Of a stretch of DNA of 64,000 nt, positions 12,284-25,300 are shown one piece after another (the first letter of the stretch is position 1; each line of letters starts with the position of its first letter). The stretch covers positions 62,001 through 126,000 of the forward strand of contig JAQGDQ010000562.1 in NCBI GenBank assembly GCA_030141605.1, read 5' to 3'. The notes below the pieces were generated by a model. That model did not search any database, was not told the origin of the DNA, and saw only the letters and a program-made list of their open reading frames with translations. The stretch is from Tubiluchus corallicola (Eukaryota > Priapulida > Priapulimorpha > Priapulimorphida > Tubiluchidae). The position numbers and the translations under genes were made by a program.

Positions 12284-13890
12284 TATAGGGTTCTCAAATG
12301 ATGGATCTCTAAGCAATGTGATATTGTATTTTCATTGTGCAAGTTTTCTGAGTTAAATTCTGCAAGTAGTCACTGCTTATAGTATATTATATCCTGTACC
12401 GTTATTCTCTTATACTAATGATTTTAATGCAGCCTGTTTTAAGTAAATAACATTGTGTAAAATTACAAATATAGGTACATTATAGGCATATTTCAGCTTG
12501 TGAATACTAAGTTAACCATTCATTACTAAATTTCCACGTGAGTTTGTGAGGTAACAAGCCCAAAAATGGCTATTTTCTCATGTGTCTGGTTGAAAGCAGA
12601 AAAGACTCAGAGTTTAATTTAAATTGATTCAGGAAGTGTACAATATTACAAACTGAAGAAGATTTTGCACTTGCCGAAACAGACTGCTTTAGTTTTAGTA
12701 GTGACGTCGGTATAAGGTGAACTTTCTCTGTTGTACTGTAGAGACATTTTTGGCTTTTTCTTTACCTATGCACGTTGTAATCAGCAGACTATTATCCTTC
12801 TGGTGACAAATGTCAGAGACAGCATATTAAACAATGAAATTATCACTCTGATAATGGCGGCTCATTCACCAATGTGAAAAGCCGTTAGTTTTAAATATTT
12901 CACCTTTATGCCGTCCATTTATGTAAAGAACAGCAATTTTCATTTATTAGAAACAGTAGATAAATAGTTATTGTAATCAGTGTTTTAAAAAAATTGTATA
13001 CAAAAATGTACGTGACTAATTTATAATATAACTGTTGATGTACGATCGTTTTTGATCGATACTTTGTTGAATATTTTGATGTGAATGATATTCATTGTTG
13101 CCACGAACAACCTTGTATTAGTGCTGCCAGCTGCAGGGAATTATTGTACTAATAGAAGCTAGCATAACTTTAAATCACCCTTAATTTAGTGTAACCTTCC
13201 TTGGCAATTTACTCTTCACTACTAGACTTTAGTATTTTGGATAAAGAATATATAAGAAACACTAAGTCACACTACAGTAGCACAGCTATGTTAGGTCTCT
13301 GTACTTTTTCTGTGTACATAATAATTATGAAATGTCATAAGTTTCCGTGACTTTTGTTACTATTACTTATCGTAAAGGCTAATTTACTACTTTAATAAAG
13401 GCATCATGCACCTCCATTCACTCTGTGAAAACATTATAAAAGTTAAAAATTTTAATAATGCATGAACTTGGGACGCATGACAACTAAATTATTGATTTTT
13501 CATGCTATGCAATTTTTTTAAAATTTTTATGCAATAACAATTTTTGATACACTTTTTCGTACTACCGAGTTTTGTCAGTCTTCGGTAACATCATTTGCTA
13601 CCGTAAAATCGTTGACTTACATACTGCAGTTACTCTTGTCTGTCTATCAAATACTACTTACTACTTATTGATTTTCCTTTATTTATAACTTGTTTTTCTG
13701 CAATGTAATATCATCAGGTTTGTAGTTATCATTGTACTTGATGCTTCAAAAAAAACTTGCTTATAAAAGCGCCAAGGTTAAATGAATTACTGTTATATTA
13801 GAGAAGTATACACCAGTATGTATCGTTGCATCGGTTTATTATGTATATATATGTAATAAATTGTTTTATTCATTGCACAAATAAATTTTT
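12284..13890 (+). other. Probable NEK 3'UTR
   Basis: AT-rich non-coding sequence after the NEK stop. AATAAA hexamers at 13394-13399, 13855-13860 and 13880-13885 are candidate polyadenylation signals. The exact 3' end cannot be fixed without transcripts. Confidence 0.5.
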
Positions 13891-14130
13891 GTGAATTTAG
13901 GTGGAAATATGAGCAGTACAAAACTTTATCTTACATGCATAGAGTTTTGTTGTGGTACTAACTTCATAGCTTTGTTTTTGAAGTATAGAATATGAACAAT
14001 GAAATTTTTGAACTGGGCTAACATACACTTGCCTAGCTTTTGTTTTACCAATTGTATTGAGATATTCATACAAATGTGCTGAAGGTGTGAAAAAAACATA
14101 TTTTCTGTATTGTACAAGTGACCACACTGT

Positions 14131-14535
14131 CACTGTATGAATGTGCAAGTAATCTTACATTCACCGTATGAATGTGCAAGTCATCTTACATTCACCGTAT
14201 GAATGTGCAAGTAATCTTACATTCACTGTATGAATGTGCAAGTCATTTTACATTCACCATATGAATGTGCAAGTAATCTTACATTCACCGTATGAATGTG
14301 CAAGTAATCTTACATTCACCGTATGAATGTGCAAGTAATCTTATATTCACCGTATGACTGTGCAAGTAATCTTACATTCACCGTATGACTGTGCAAGTAA
14401 TCTTACATTCACCGTATGAATGTGCAAGTAATCTTACATTCACCGTATGACTGTGCAAGTAATCTTACATTCACCATATGACTGTGCAAGTAATCTTACA
14501 TTCACCGTATGAATGTGAAAGTCATTTTACATAGT
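14131..14535. repeat. 31-bp minisatellite between convergent genes
   Basis: About 13 head-to-tail copies of a 31-base unit of the form TATGAATGTGCAAGTAATCT plus TACATTCACCG. Each unit carries the dyad ACATTCAC...GTGAATGT in imperfect form (CATTCACCGTATGAATG). Degenerate relatives continue to about 14630. It sits between the NEK and BET 3' ends. Confidence 0.93.
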
Positions 14536-14635
14536 GTGGGAACATGTCATATTATGTTCACTGCGTGAATGTAAGACTTACTTTCCGTTTGAAGTTTGAA
14601 TGTGTGCATAACCTTGCGTTCACTGTATGAGTACG

Positions 14636-16314
14636 TCATCATATGTGTGACGTTTGGTTTACTGAAGGAATATGCGAATCAACTTTCATGGATGTGCAAG
14701 TTACATAAATTCATTGATCAGCATATGGACATGTCAGTCTACTTGCGTTCAATGTAATGGGGTTTTTGTTCACTGTACAGATAAACTATACATAATATTA
14801 AGAATTTGACATAGTTAGAACCAAACCAGTACAATAAAAATGTTTTTCTAAAAATCTTATTACAAAGTTTAATCGCCGAATGACACATACATGTATTGGA
14901 AATACAACAACTATTAATAATGGTTTTTGACGCCAACCATTTTACCTAGAACAAGTAATATTTTGTACATCAAAGCACAGCTTTTTTATTAAATAAACAT
15001 CGTATTTACATTTTTCGTTTTGTTTTATATACGTTGGTACATTAACAGTTGTATTTACATCAATTATATGAAAATGACCGTGTAATGAACATATACATAT
15101 TACTCTAACTAATGTAATGGTCGTTTCCCTGATTATAAAGTTCACTGCAAAGTCAGATTAATCCACCGCTAATTCACTCAGCATTTTCAGCATGTTTGGA
15201 TTAACATACTAAAACGTAGTAACACAAACTACTAGGCTTGTCAATAGTTTAGTATACAACTTTAATAGACTTAACATTACTACTACTACTGAATCAAATA
15301 TCAAGGTACTGCATACAAAAGCATCACTCTTAGTAATTAGTTCTTATCTCACATAATTCACACTGACTGTAACACACCAGTTCTGATTTTTAATAAAGTA
15401 AAAATGTATGTATTACAGCAGCAACACTCACACAACAGAAAAAAATGAAAATGAAATTGCAATAATTTACAATAATATAAAACTCTTCACCAGTTGAGCC
15501 AATGGAGCTTCCATGAATGACCGTTTGGATTTTTTCACACTGCAATGCAAAGACAGAACGGTCCTCTCACATGAAGTAATACTCACTAACGAGATCATTT
15601 ACATTAACACATATATATCAATATTGACAAAATAGCACTTAATTATTAGCAAAAATTTCTAAGACAACTCACGTTCATCCTGAATTATGTCATTAAAAGT
15701 TGATTAATGTTATAAATGGTCACTGACCGTCAAGTAAAGTCTATATATTATGGCACAGCATTTGCTATATTCATTAGCTAAATTACAAAAGTCGAGTCCT
15801 GTTAGAAAATAAACCACAGAAAACAAAATACAGCCTTATGTTGCTTAAAAACCTTACTATGTGAAACTGAGCAAAAATGGATTATGTAATAAAAAGTCTT
15901 ATGCGACACATTCAAGTTTTTACCACCAATTTTTGTCATCATTGAAAAACTTAACACTGTTATGGTGCACATACACTCATCGGGGAATGGCAACGGCTAC
16001 GCAACGCAGTACATCCAATATTACCACAATGATAGCATACGTAAATCAGACTAATCACCAGATAACGTAAACCTGATAGGATACGCAAACTGGTCAAACC
16101 ACTCAAGTCTAACTGGGTGAACAGTGAAATTTGTCGCCGTTGCCGCACAAACTTTTTAACAAAGTATTCACTTTTAATGAACACAAGTAATTAAGGCAGG
16201 AAGAGACCTGGTACAATGGTACTCTGCACACACATTTCCTTCACAATCCATCAATAACAGTCTATCCATCCTGCAGCTGTGGATGTTTTTAAGTAGATCT
16301 ATTTCAAGACTCGG
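14636..16314 (-). other. Probable BET 3'UTR and intergenic sequence
   Basis: No coding sequence recognised. On the minus strand the clearest AATAAA downstream of the BET stop is at 14990-14985, so a 3'UTR of about 1.3 kb is possible. No structured RNA was recognised. Confidence 0.4.
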
Positions 16315-16380
16315 CTATAGCATTTGCTCAAATGAGTGCATGATGTCACTCTGTTGATTCATATCAATCTGTCCAGCCAA
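16315..16380 (-). CDS. BRD4: Last BET exon: C-terminal P-TEFb-binding motif
   Basis: This 66-base exon encodes 21 residues and the stop TAG. Residues [14 protein letters not shown] align with the human BRD4 C-terminal motif IDMNFQSDLLSIFE. It is the smallest element that separates long P-TEFb-binding BET isoforms from short ones (established for BRD4, BRDT and fs(1)h). The preceding exon supplies the basic coiled-coil lead-in ending in RRKREA. Confidence 0.9.
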   Translation of the reverse strand: MAGQIDMNQQSDIMHSFEQML

Positions 16381-19300
16381 CTGAAATTACAAATCTTGCA
16401 TTCAGAATAACATTTATATATAAAAAGAATAATAAATTTTTAAAAATTGAACATTAGTGCACCACTATGAGGCATCACCAAAAAATTACATTTGCCAATA
16501 AAAGTCTCTGATGGAAAATTGGTGGATGACCAGACCAGGGACACAGGAACCAAAATAAATAGCTTATTTATGCTAGCTGACACGAACATATTCACAAGAA
16601 TTATGTAAATGAAGGTTAGGAAAAACAAACTTTGAGAGCATGACAAATGATTTGTAATAAATTAAAAATTCGCAGAGCTACATGATGTTTCATGTCAACT
16701 TTGTTGAATAAGTATTTCATAACATAAAACAGGAGACACTTTTCCAGCTGTGAAAATATTTTAAAGTAATATTTTGTCAACAGAAACAATGCAAAAGCAC
16801 CTACTTCAAAGAAGATTTTTACCTCAGTTTTGTATCAGTTTTCAGTTTCCTTTAGACAAAATGTTATACTACTGATCAAATGACAACAGATTTAATTAAT
16901 TATACGTACAGCCTCACGCTTCCGTCGTTCTTGCTCTCTCAATCTATCCCTCTCTTTCTGTGCACGTTGCCTCTCTTCTTCTTGAGCTTTCTGCTGTTGC
17001 TCTAGCGCAGCTTTTCTTGCTTGTTCAAGTGCCTCTTCCTCCTCCTTTTCTCTGTAATATAAAATTTATAGTGCAACCCTTGGCTCGCCAAAAACAAATG
17101 CCTGGTCCAATTGTGACTGACCAGTGTGCCTGCCATTCGGGATTAATTGTCAGTTGAAGATGCCTGGTCCAGTGCAGTTTACTCATGTGTGATTGTGCAG
17201 TTTGCCCTAATTTTCACATTATGGCTCCTATATCAGGCCCTTAAACAATCCTATGGTTTTTAAATACATTACTGTCTTGGCCTCTACCTCAGGCGTCTAC
17301 TTGCTGCCTAGTCTTGTGACTCTATGCCTATAGTTTTTGAGTTATTCAACGTTGTGGCTCGAACTAACCAATGTTTTGTGTCCTTGACCTTTTGGCCAAA
17401 GTCACCATTCACTATATTACTGTCGAGGTCCCAAGCCTAGGTGTTTATATTTGTAAGTTTGGTGACTATAACCCTCCACGTTTGTGACTTAATGCGAATT
17501 TTTGATTGTATCCACAATGACGACGACAGTGACAAGACTTGCCACATGGGCCCCATTCTTGGAATGGACCAAATGAAAATTTAAGGACTATCATCGTGTT
17601 CACACGGGTAACAAAAATCAGACTCGGGTACCCTATTCCTTATACCCGTTGGGTACCTGGGAACCCAATTATCAAGATTCAGTGGCAGTGAAGAAACTGT
17701 AATCATTAATATTCACAAATAAAAACAACTACTGGTGCGTTTCAAGTAACTGCACATTTATGTTAACAACAAGTTTTCACTTGTTACACGCTGAAAGACT
17801 GAACACACGAGCTATGAGTCACGAAAGTCAGTGTTTTGCCACACAAGGCATTTGAGTGAGTTTTATCATGTGGTTTTATCTGCCAGACCTTAATTACTTA
17901 GTTGCACGCTTTGTCAACGAGTTAGCTATGTCAGCTTACGTAATACCGCATTGATACAGTGTAGGGATTAGGGGAATAAAATAATCTATATTATCTTTTT
18001 TGTGCACTGTTAAGCTTAATAATCTGTTTATTCACATTTTTGTTAGTGACCTGAAATAAGTTTTTAAAGGTGAATAAACAATTTGATTTGAATAATTAAC
18101 CTCTTGGTAAAGAAATCACAGTTCGTTTCTTATAGGTCACTCTACAGCAAAATTGGTATGATCTGCCATGTCCCAAATGGTTGTTGGCTTGGCACACTGC
18201 CAACGCAGCAGTTTAATAGCTCGGGTATAGGTACCTGCTGTAGAAGTGCACAGCAGAAGATGGTATTTAAATTTTAATTCTCTAACAATGGTTATCGCAT
18301 TCCAAATAATGTCTGTATTTTCATTGTTGGAACGGGTTAGAAATATTAGGCTCCGGTAATAAACAATGTGGGGAAGCACTAGTCTATCGCATGTATCAGG
18401 ACCTATACATCCGAGCCCATGCCGTGGCTGACCTTGAACAAATCCAGGGCGGTGAAACATAAGATAAACAAATTCTGTTCAAATCAAACATGACAGGCTG
18501 GTAAAATGCACTTCAGCGCACACTCACAAAATACCAAGACAGTAAAAACACAAATAATTACCTTAACTTCTCTCTTTCTATCCTTTGCCTCTCGCGCTCC
18601 TGTTGTTCCCTCTGTAATTTTTTGTGTTCCTCTTGTTCCTTCTGCTGCTTGAGCTGTAACACATAGTCGATAGTGTAAGACATGCAAATATTCTAAATAA
18701 GCTGCAACAAAAAAATTTGGCTAAAGTAAACAATTCCCAGTAAGTTTAGCTTAGTAGCCTGCTAGCATTTTTATTGTTGAACATAAACAGCTTACTATGG
18801 TATTGCAACAAAAATTTATCTAACCAGTCAGCAAAAATAATGCGCATGGTCTATTTTTACCCTTTCTTTTTTCTCAAGAGCCTGCTTGCGAAATTGTGCA
18901 AAACTGTCCACTCCAACTTGCTGACGTGCACCACCAGATGGTGCTGACTGTGTAGCAAGACTCGACCAGGAATTCACGTTCTTTATCTTTAAGTCCTGCT
19001 AGAACGAAAAACATTTTGTTTTAAAGGTAATCCCGCAAGTAACACAGTATGGTTGTGAGTAGTCATATCATTTTTTATTCATACTCGTGGTACAATCACA
19101 TCAATAAACAAACAGCTCAACAATTAAAATAACATTAATTAACAAGATTAGTAAGCAATGTGAATAGATACAAATAAGTGAGAGTAAGATATGTTAGAAT
19201 GACGTACAACTCATTCCTGTCAAAAAAAAAATCAAAACAATTATCTTCCAGCATAACTGTTTTACAATTGTATAAATTCAAGAGGAAAAACAATATGGCT

Positions 19301-22300
19301 TTACAAAGTTTTGAACTTACTTGCATAATTAGGATTGAATTTTGAGCAGAAGTTGTGATACGTTTTGTGTTAATATTGTGATACGCTTTACTGTACTGCA
19401 TTATGCATTGCAATATATTGTTGTTTTCACAATCACAGAAAATGACTTGTTTCAGCTCACTGCAGCACTGCAGTAAATAATTTTAAATCATTTTAGCAAT
19501 TTAAGTATTTAAGTGAGAATGATGCATTTCAGATCTTTTTAATTGCATTCTATGCTGCACACATTGTAAACACATTATTCAAAATGAAAACACGAAAATT
19601 AAAGTTGACAAAAAATTAAGCGAAGTTACTGCTGTTAATACTAATACAGTCAAATCTCCCTCTCCCGTCCTTTACAATGCTAATCTCACTTAATACCAAT
19701 AGTTTTGGCAAAACAAAATGTCCATATTTGCAATGACATGTATACATTAAAGCACCTTGTTATAATGAAAAACTCGTTAATGTCAACTTTTTCTTGCTGT
19801 CCCAATCTAGGCGGAACAAAAGAAGTTTTACTGAAGGTGTTACAAAATTATTTTTATCAGTTAAAATAGCATTCTACACATATGCAGAATCTGTAAACCA
19901 CTCAAGCAATGTGTCCTCGGACAGTTGCAAATTTTCACTGGTAGCTTGTGCACCAACTTCAAATAATTAAGGATTTTAAACATCAGAATAATTACGCATC
20001 ATGACTTTTTGGTGCTTCTTCAGTACTTTACACCTGATTTACTTTCTCTGCAAATTGCAACTATTTTTTCCTATTTATCCAACAATCTTTTTCAGGCTGA
20101 AATATTTGCACATGCCTGACTTTGCACGTTTGCTATCTACCAGTTCAGTTTTTAAGAAAAGAACTTGAAAAATCATTTTTCAAAAAAGGAATAGAAGCCG
20201 CTCGATACATTCAACTCAGTCATTTACAGCAACAAATCTAAAAACAGGTTCATTTTATTAGCAGGCTTATGACCAATTACAAGTCAGCTGACATGCAGCA
20301 CTTGACACAACTTAATAACTGCTGTCATCTTGTATAGATTATTATTAATGGTCAGAAAACTTATTAGTTTTAGTTAACATACTTTATTAAAGTTATTTTA
20401 GTCAAAATTGGCATAATAGTTTGATTAAATTATTTACTAAATAGTTTCATAATCCAAAGTAGCTACAACTTATGTTTGCTGTACATCGACCATCAAAGTA
20501 TTTACAGTACAGAATAAACATTACATCGTGAAATCGGTTACATCATTCAACCTTACTAAAGCACTCCATAAACTGCTAAATGAGTCAAGGTGTCACATGA
20601 TTACTTTCCACAAAAGGATTACTGAAACAGTTGATCAAGAAATCAAGAAAATAGGAAGTAAAACAAGAAGCTTAACAGCCACTACAGTTAAATACCTGCT
20701 TAACGTTCTTTCTGTCGTTCTGAGGCGTGGAGTGCGGTGCCTTCATCACATTTTCGAGTGAGTTTTCACGTGACAAAGTGTTTTCACGAGTTACTGGGTT
20801 ACTGGAACTACCAGACGTGTAACTGACTCCTGTTATAGCTAGAAAAATAACCAAAACAGATATTGTGCCTTAGCAGTAATCAATGTACATATTTTTAAGA
20901 GAAAAATTAATAAAAAAACGTGACAATAACACACAGGAACACAATAAATGAATTACAATGCAAAAATATCATAGTAACTCAGTGGCAAGAAAAACACCAT
21001 TAAAGGAAAACCAGACCCATCTTAAAATATAGCTCACAATAATCTACCCTGCAAATACTAATACAGAAAGTTAACTTCGCATTCGCACGGTTAGATTTTC
21101 ACTGTTATATGTATTTCACCATTCACTAGTTAGATGGGCACTAGCGCCTGCATCTCAGAATGCATTGAACAAAAAACAGCTGCTGTACCTCTCAGTTCAG
21201 AGGTGTTCAATTGTTATGTAAGTTCGAGAGCTTAAGCGCGACCACAGTAGTACACTTGAAATTTTACTTATAAACTTAAAATTTGGAGAATGTTTGTATA
21301 TCACACTGACTGTTGCACAATAGCAGTGTACTGCAATTTCTGCTTTTGCAAACACATGTAACATGTTCATGGAATGTTTGTGCTGTTGAAAATTATGTTC
21401 AGTTTTGATGTTATCAACAGCTGGGCTCACCTGCCGTTAATTATGTTTTTAAGCTGCTATTTAATTACCAGATACGTTTTAGCATTATCATAGGTCCTAA
21501 AATGTGTACTTTTTGCCGTATTTCAAAATGGGGTCGCCTATGAAAAATCGGTCATGTTTTCCTTTAATTATCAAGCAACATTCCCTGGAGACTCACCACA
21601 TGATTTTTCAAAACTAAGCGCTTAACTCACAACAAATGCTAGAGTGATGTATGATATGATGACATTAACACAAAGTGCAGTAGGTGGAATCACTCAACAG
21701 TTAACTCCTCAAAAAACAACGACTCTCGTTAATAGCTGATAATTTTTGGGAAAGATTTGCATTTTCTTAGCATTCAAAGGTTGCTAGCGATAGTTTACTT
21801 ACATGTTTGCACATTAGGTGGAGCTGGTTTTGGGCTCGGCCGTGGACTACTGCTATCTTCATCACCAATATAAAACTTGACATCTTTGTTTTTGTCTGCA
21901 ATTGGCGAACGTGACGCCCCTGGTGACTGCATCTGTGATAAATAAATCAGATAAATTTGTTAGTAGAAAAACACTAACTGATGAGTGTTGGTAACTATTA
22001 GTTGGTAAGTTGTTTTACGACAGAGTTCATAGTTAGTTATGCTCAAATAATGATTATTTATTTGTATCGCAGAACTCAACCAATTATTGTCATCAGCTGT
22101 GCTATAATTTAGGTCAACAATAAAAAATATATACAATAAAATTCTCCAGGCACAGTAATAAAACGTTATTGTAAAAAGAAAGGCTTGAAGACTAGTTTTA
22201 AAATGGTTAAGGCTTGAAGACTAGTTATAAAATAGTTAAAATCATTAATAGAACACAAGCTAAACAGAAGCTCAAGTTTACCCCAAGTTTTACTTGGAGT

Positions 22301-25300
22301 TGCACTGGGAAAAGGATGCTCGCCATACCCGAGCGTTGATTTTTCGATGATGGGTGACAGCTACATTAAAACCATCCGAAAATCTTAAAGAACATCTAGG
22401 CAGATGAAAATTGACTAGATCATCCAGATAAGATGGACCCAGGCCATACAAAGGTTTAAAGGTAATCAGCAATAGTTTACAAAGAATGCTGAATACTAAA
22501 AAGAAAAGTATTCTGAAAATGTTGCAAATGATCGATTTCCTTTATCTGTACTTTCCTTGTGCAACAAAAACACATTACCTTAATATCTGACAATGCTTTC
22601 TGAGTAGGTGGTACCACAGGTGAATTAGCTGCAGTTGTTGGTAATTGTGGCACAGATGACACTGGAAAAAGTGATAAAATGAAATCAGTAGGTACAGAGT
22701 TTCGAACTGTAACTGAACTAAATTTACAAATCAAACAATACAGAGAGACCCTATTCCAAAAAAACTACTAAAGACAGACATTTTCGCACTCATTACGAGC
22801 TCATTATGATGTAACCTACTGAAGTTTTGGAACTAAGGAAATATCTCTATTTAGTGTTTATTGCTGAAATTTGCTGAAAATATCTACAGAAAATCTCTGG
22901 TTTTGCTCTGAGTCAAGTTATGAGCTTTGGCTCAAGGTCACGTTACGTTCAAATCACTGAGATTCAAAAAATAAGTTGCGTGGTCATTTCAACTTACAAA
23001 TAATTTCAATGCTGATGTCTGAAACATTAAACAAACATAAACTTTGAATACTGTATTTCACAATTTCTACCTGCTGATGAAGATTTGTTGGTGAGTTTTT
23101 GAGGAGCTGGTTCGGCTACTGCACTTGGTCTGCTAGTGGTCTGCGCAGGCATGTGGTGAGTTGCCGGGGGTCGAATGCCCGAAGAAGCATTGTTTGTTGC
23201 TACTGGTGCTGATGTTGAATTTGAAAGACCTACGAGAATAAACCAAAAAGGCGATACATATAAAGATATAGAAAGGGAAGTTTAATTCGTTGGAAGAAAA
23301 CAAAAATATGTAATCAAATATTTAACTCCTTGAGGACCGCGCCATATAAAATAGGTCTTATAAGACCTATGACTTTTTTCTACTGTATGAGCACAGACAT
23401 AACTAAATGATTACAAATTAGGTGCTGTTCTATTCAGTCGAATCTCAGCTATCGGAAAAAATTAATGCCCTTTTCTGGCACTTTAACGTAGCCTATTGAG
23501 ACGCTTAGTCTGGCGTGATCGCGCACACTATGTTATTGATCGCCTACTTGCTACAACTCAAGGTGTGCAGTGTTCTGTTGCTATCCCAGGAAAAACCAAT
23601 CGATCAGCCAAGGACAAATTAAGATCGTTTCACCTTTTAACAGGAATTTCTCCTTAAAAGAGAGTAGACTTGAAACCAAAATGTATTAGAGTGTTGTGTC
23701 TGGATGGTTGAAATTTTCTGCATTAGCTGATTTCACACACGCGATACTGTATATTGTTATACTGCAGTTACTGAATGCTTTTTTTCAATTTTTTCGTCAA
23801 AAATTCAATTTTTAATGTGAATAAGGTAACTAAATTTATTCCACATATCATTTTGCATGAAAATCCATTGTGTAAGGATTAGAAACCTACAAAAATGATC
23901 CAATATAACATAATCGTTGCTTATTGAGAGCAGTTTTTTATCAATCGATGCAAAATACAGCAAATGCTTATGGTCCTGAAGGAGTTAATAGAGCTAAACT
24001 AACCACAGTAAACTTAAAAATGCATTAAACACTTGTTGATTAGTAGAACAGAAATAACGACTTTAGTTTAAAACAATGCATTCAAATGTCAGGACTTGAT
24101 TAATTTAAGAGCAACAGACTCCCAAGTTATAAAGATATACAAGAAAGACTTAAAATTTATCATGGATACTACATACCTGTTTGAGGTGATGTTTTTAACT
24201 GAGGTTTTGAGTCAACATCAGAAGTCTGAGTTGGAACTTTGTTTGTTGAATCCTGCAATTTACAAACACCATTGTGTGAATAAAAGAACAACAGTGAACT
24301 ACATACACTCCTAAAAAACTACTATACATATACTCCTAAAAAACTACTATACATATACTACTAAAAATATCGCAATATTAAAACATAGCGAGAATGACTG
24401 GGTTCCTAACAACAACACTTATTACCTCAGATTTCGGCTTCTTAGCTGGAGTTTCTGAAAAAAAGAAAGTAAGAAATCATGCACAGGGTTCTGCTCATTA
24501 AAAATGTTTGCAGAAAATGCAACGGGTAAATTACTCTTGCTGCTGCCAGTATCACAGCTATGTGTGTTTCCATATTAGAAAACATGATAAAAAGACTTTT
24601 GTAAACTCAAAGCTCCATTAAATTTACATTGGAAAAGAAATTATACCAAGTTTTTCACCAGGCAGGAACTTTACACTGAAGAAGCTTCTGCTTGGTGTCT
24701 CATTCTACTGACAGCAATCATTAAAAAATGTTTTTCAACTGATTTATTTCAACGAAATGAGTCAACAAAAAGAGAAGCTGCACAATCACAATACTTTTCA
24801 CGTTACTCTAATGACAATTAACCTAGTTTTGTCATAGCAAGTAAAACCTCTGTCCATCTCACAAATGTGGCAAATCACACACATCAACTACCGAATGAAA
24901 TAGTCTGAAGTGTATTTTCAATGACTGTGTCAGAAACTAGGCTACATACTTCGACCCTTGCAAACCATTAGAAAAATGAAGGTCAACTAACCCGTCTCTG
25001 AATCACTACTCTCAGATGAGCTGGATGATGATGAACTACTGCTATCACTACCAGATGAGGAAGAACTGCTGCCACTTAATGTCGGTTGCTTGGCAACCGT
25101 AGACTCTGTAATAATTAAACAATGCTTCTTTTAAACGTACAATTAGTGATAATATGAAGAAAAAATCTCAAAAAGCTTGACGAACTATTATAGATTAAAT
25201 AAAAGCAATTCTTCCAGTGAAGGCGAGTTTTTTATTTTCCTTGCTACAAAAATACTTGCTTTCCAGAAATATAAAATATTTCAAAATATGATTTCTTACT

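Noticed and set aside
14131-14535. CRISPR-like array
   Set aside because: Units are directly contiguous with no spacers and the surrounding genes are eukaryotic.
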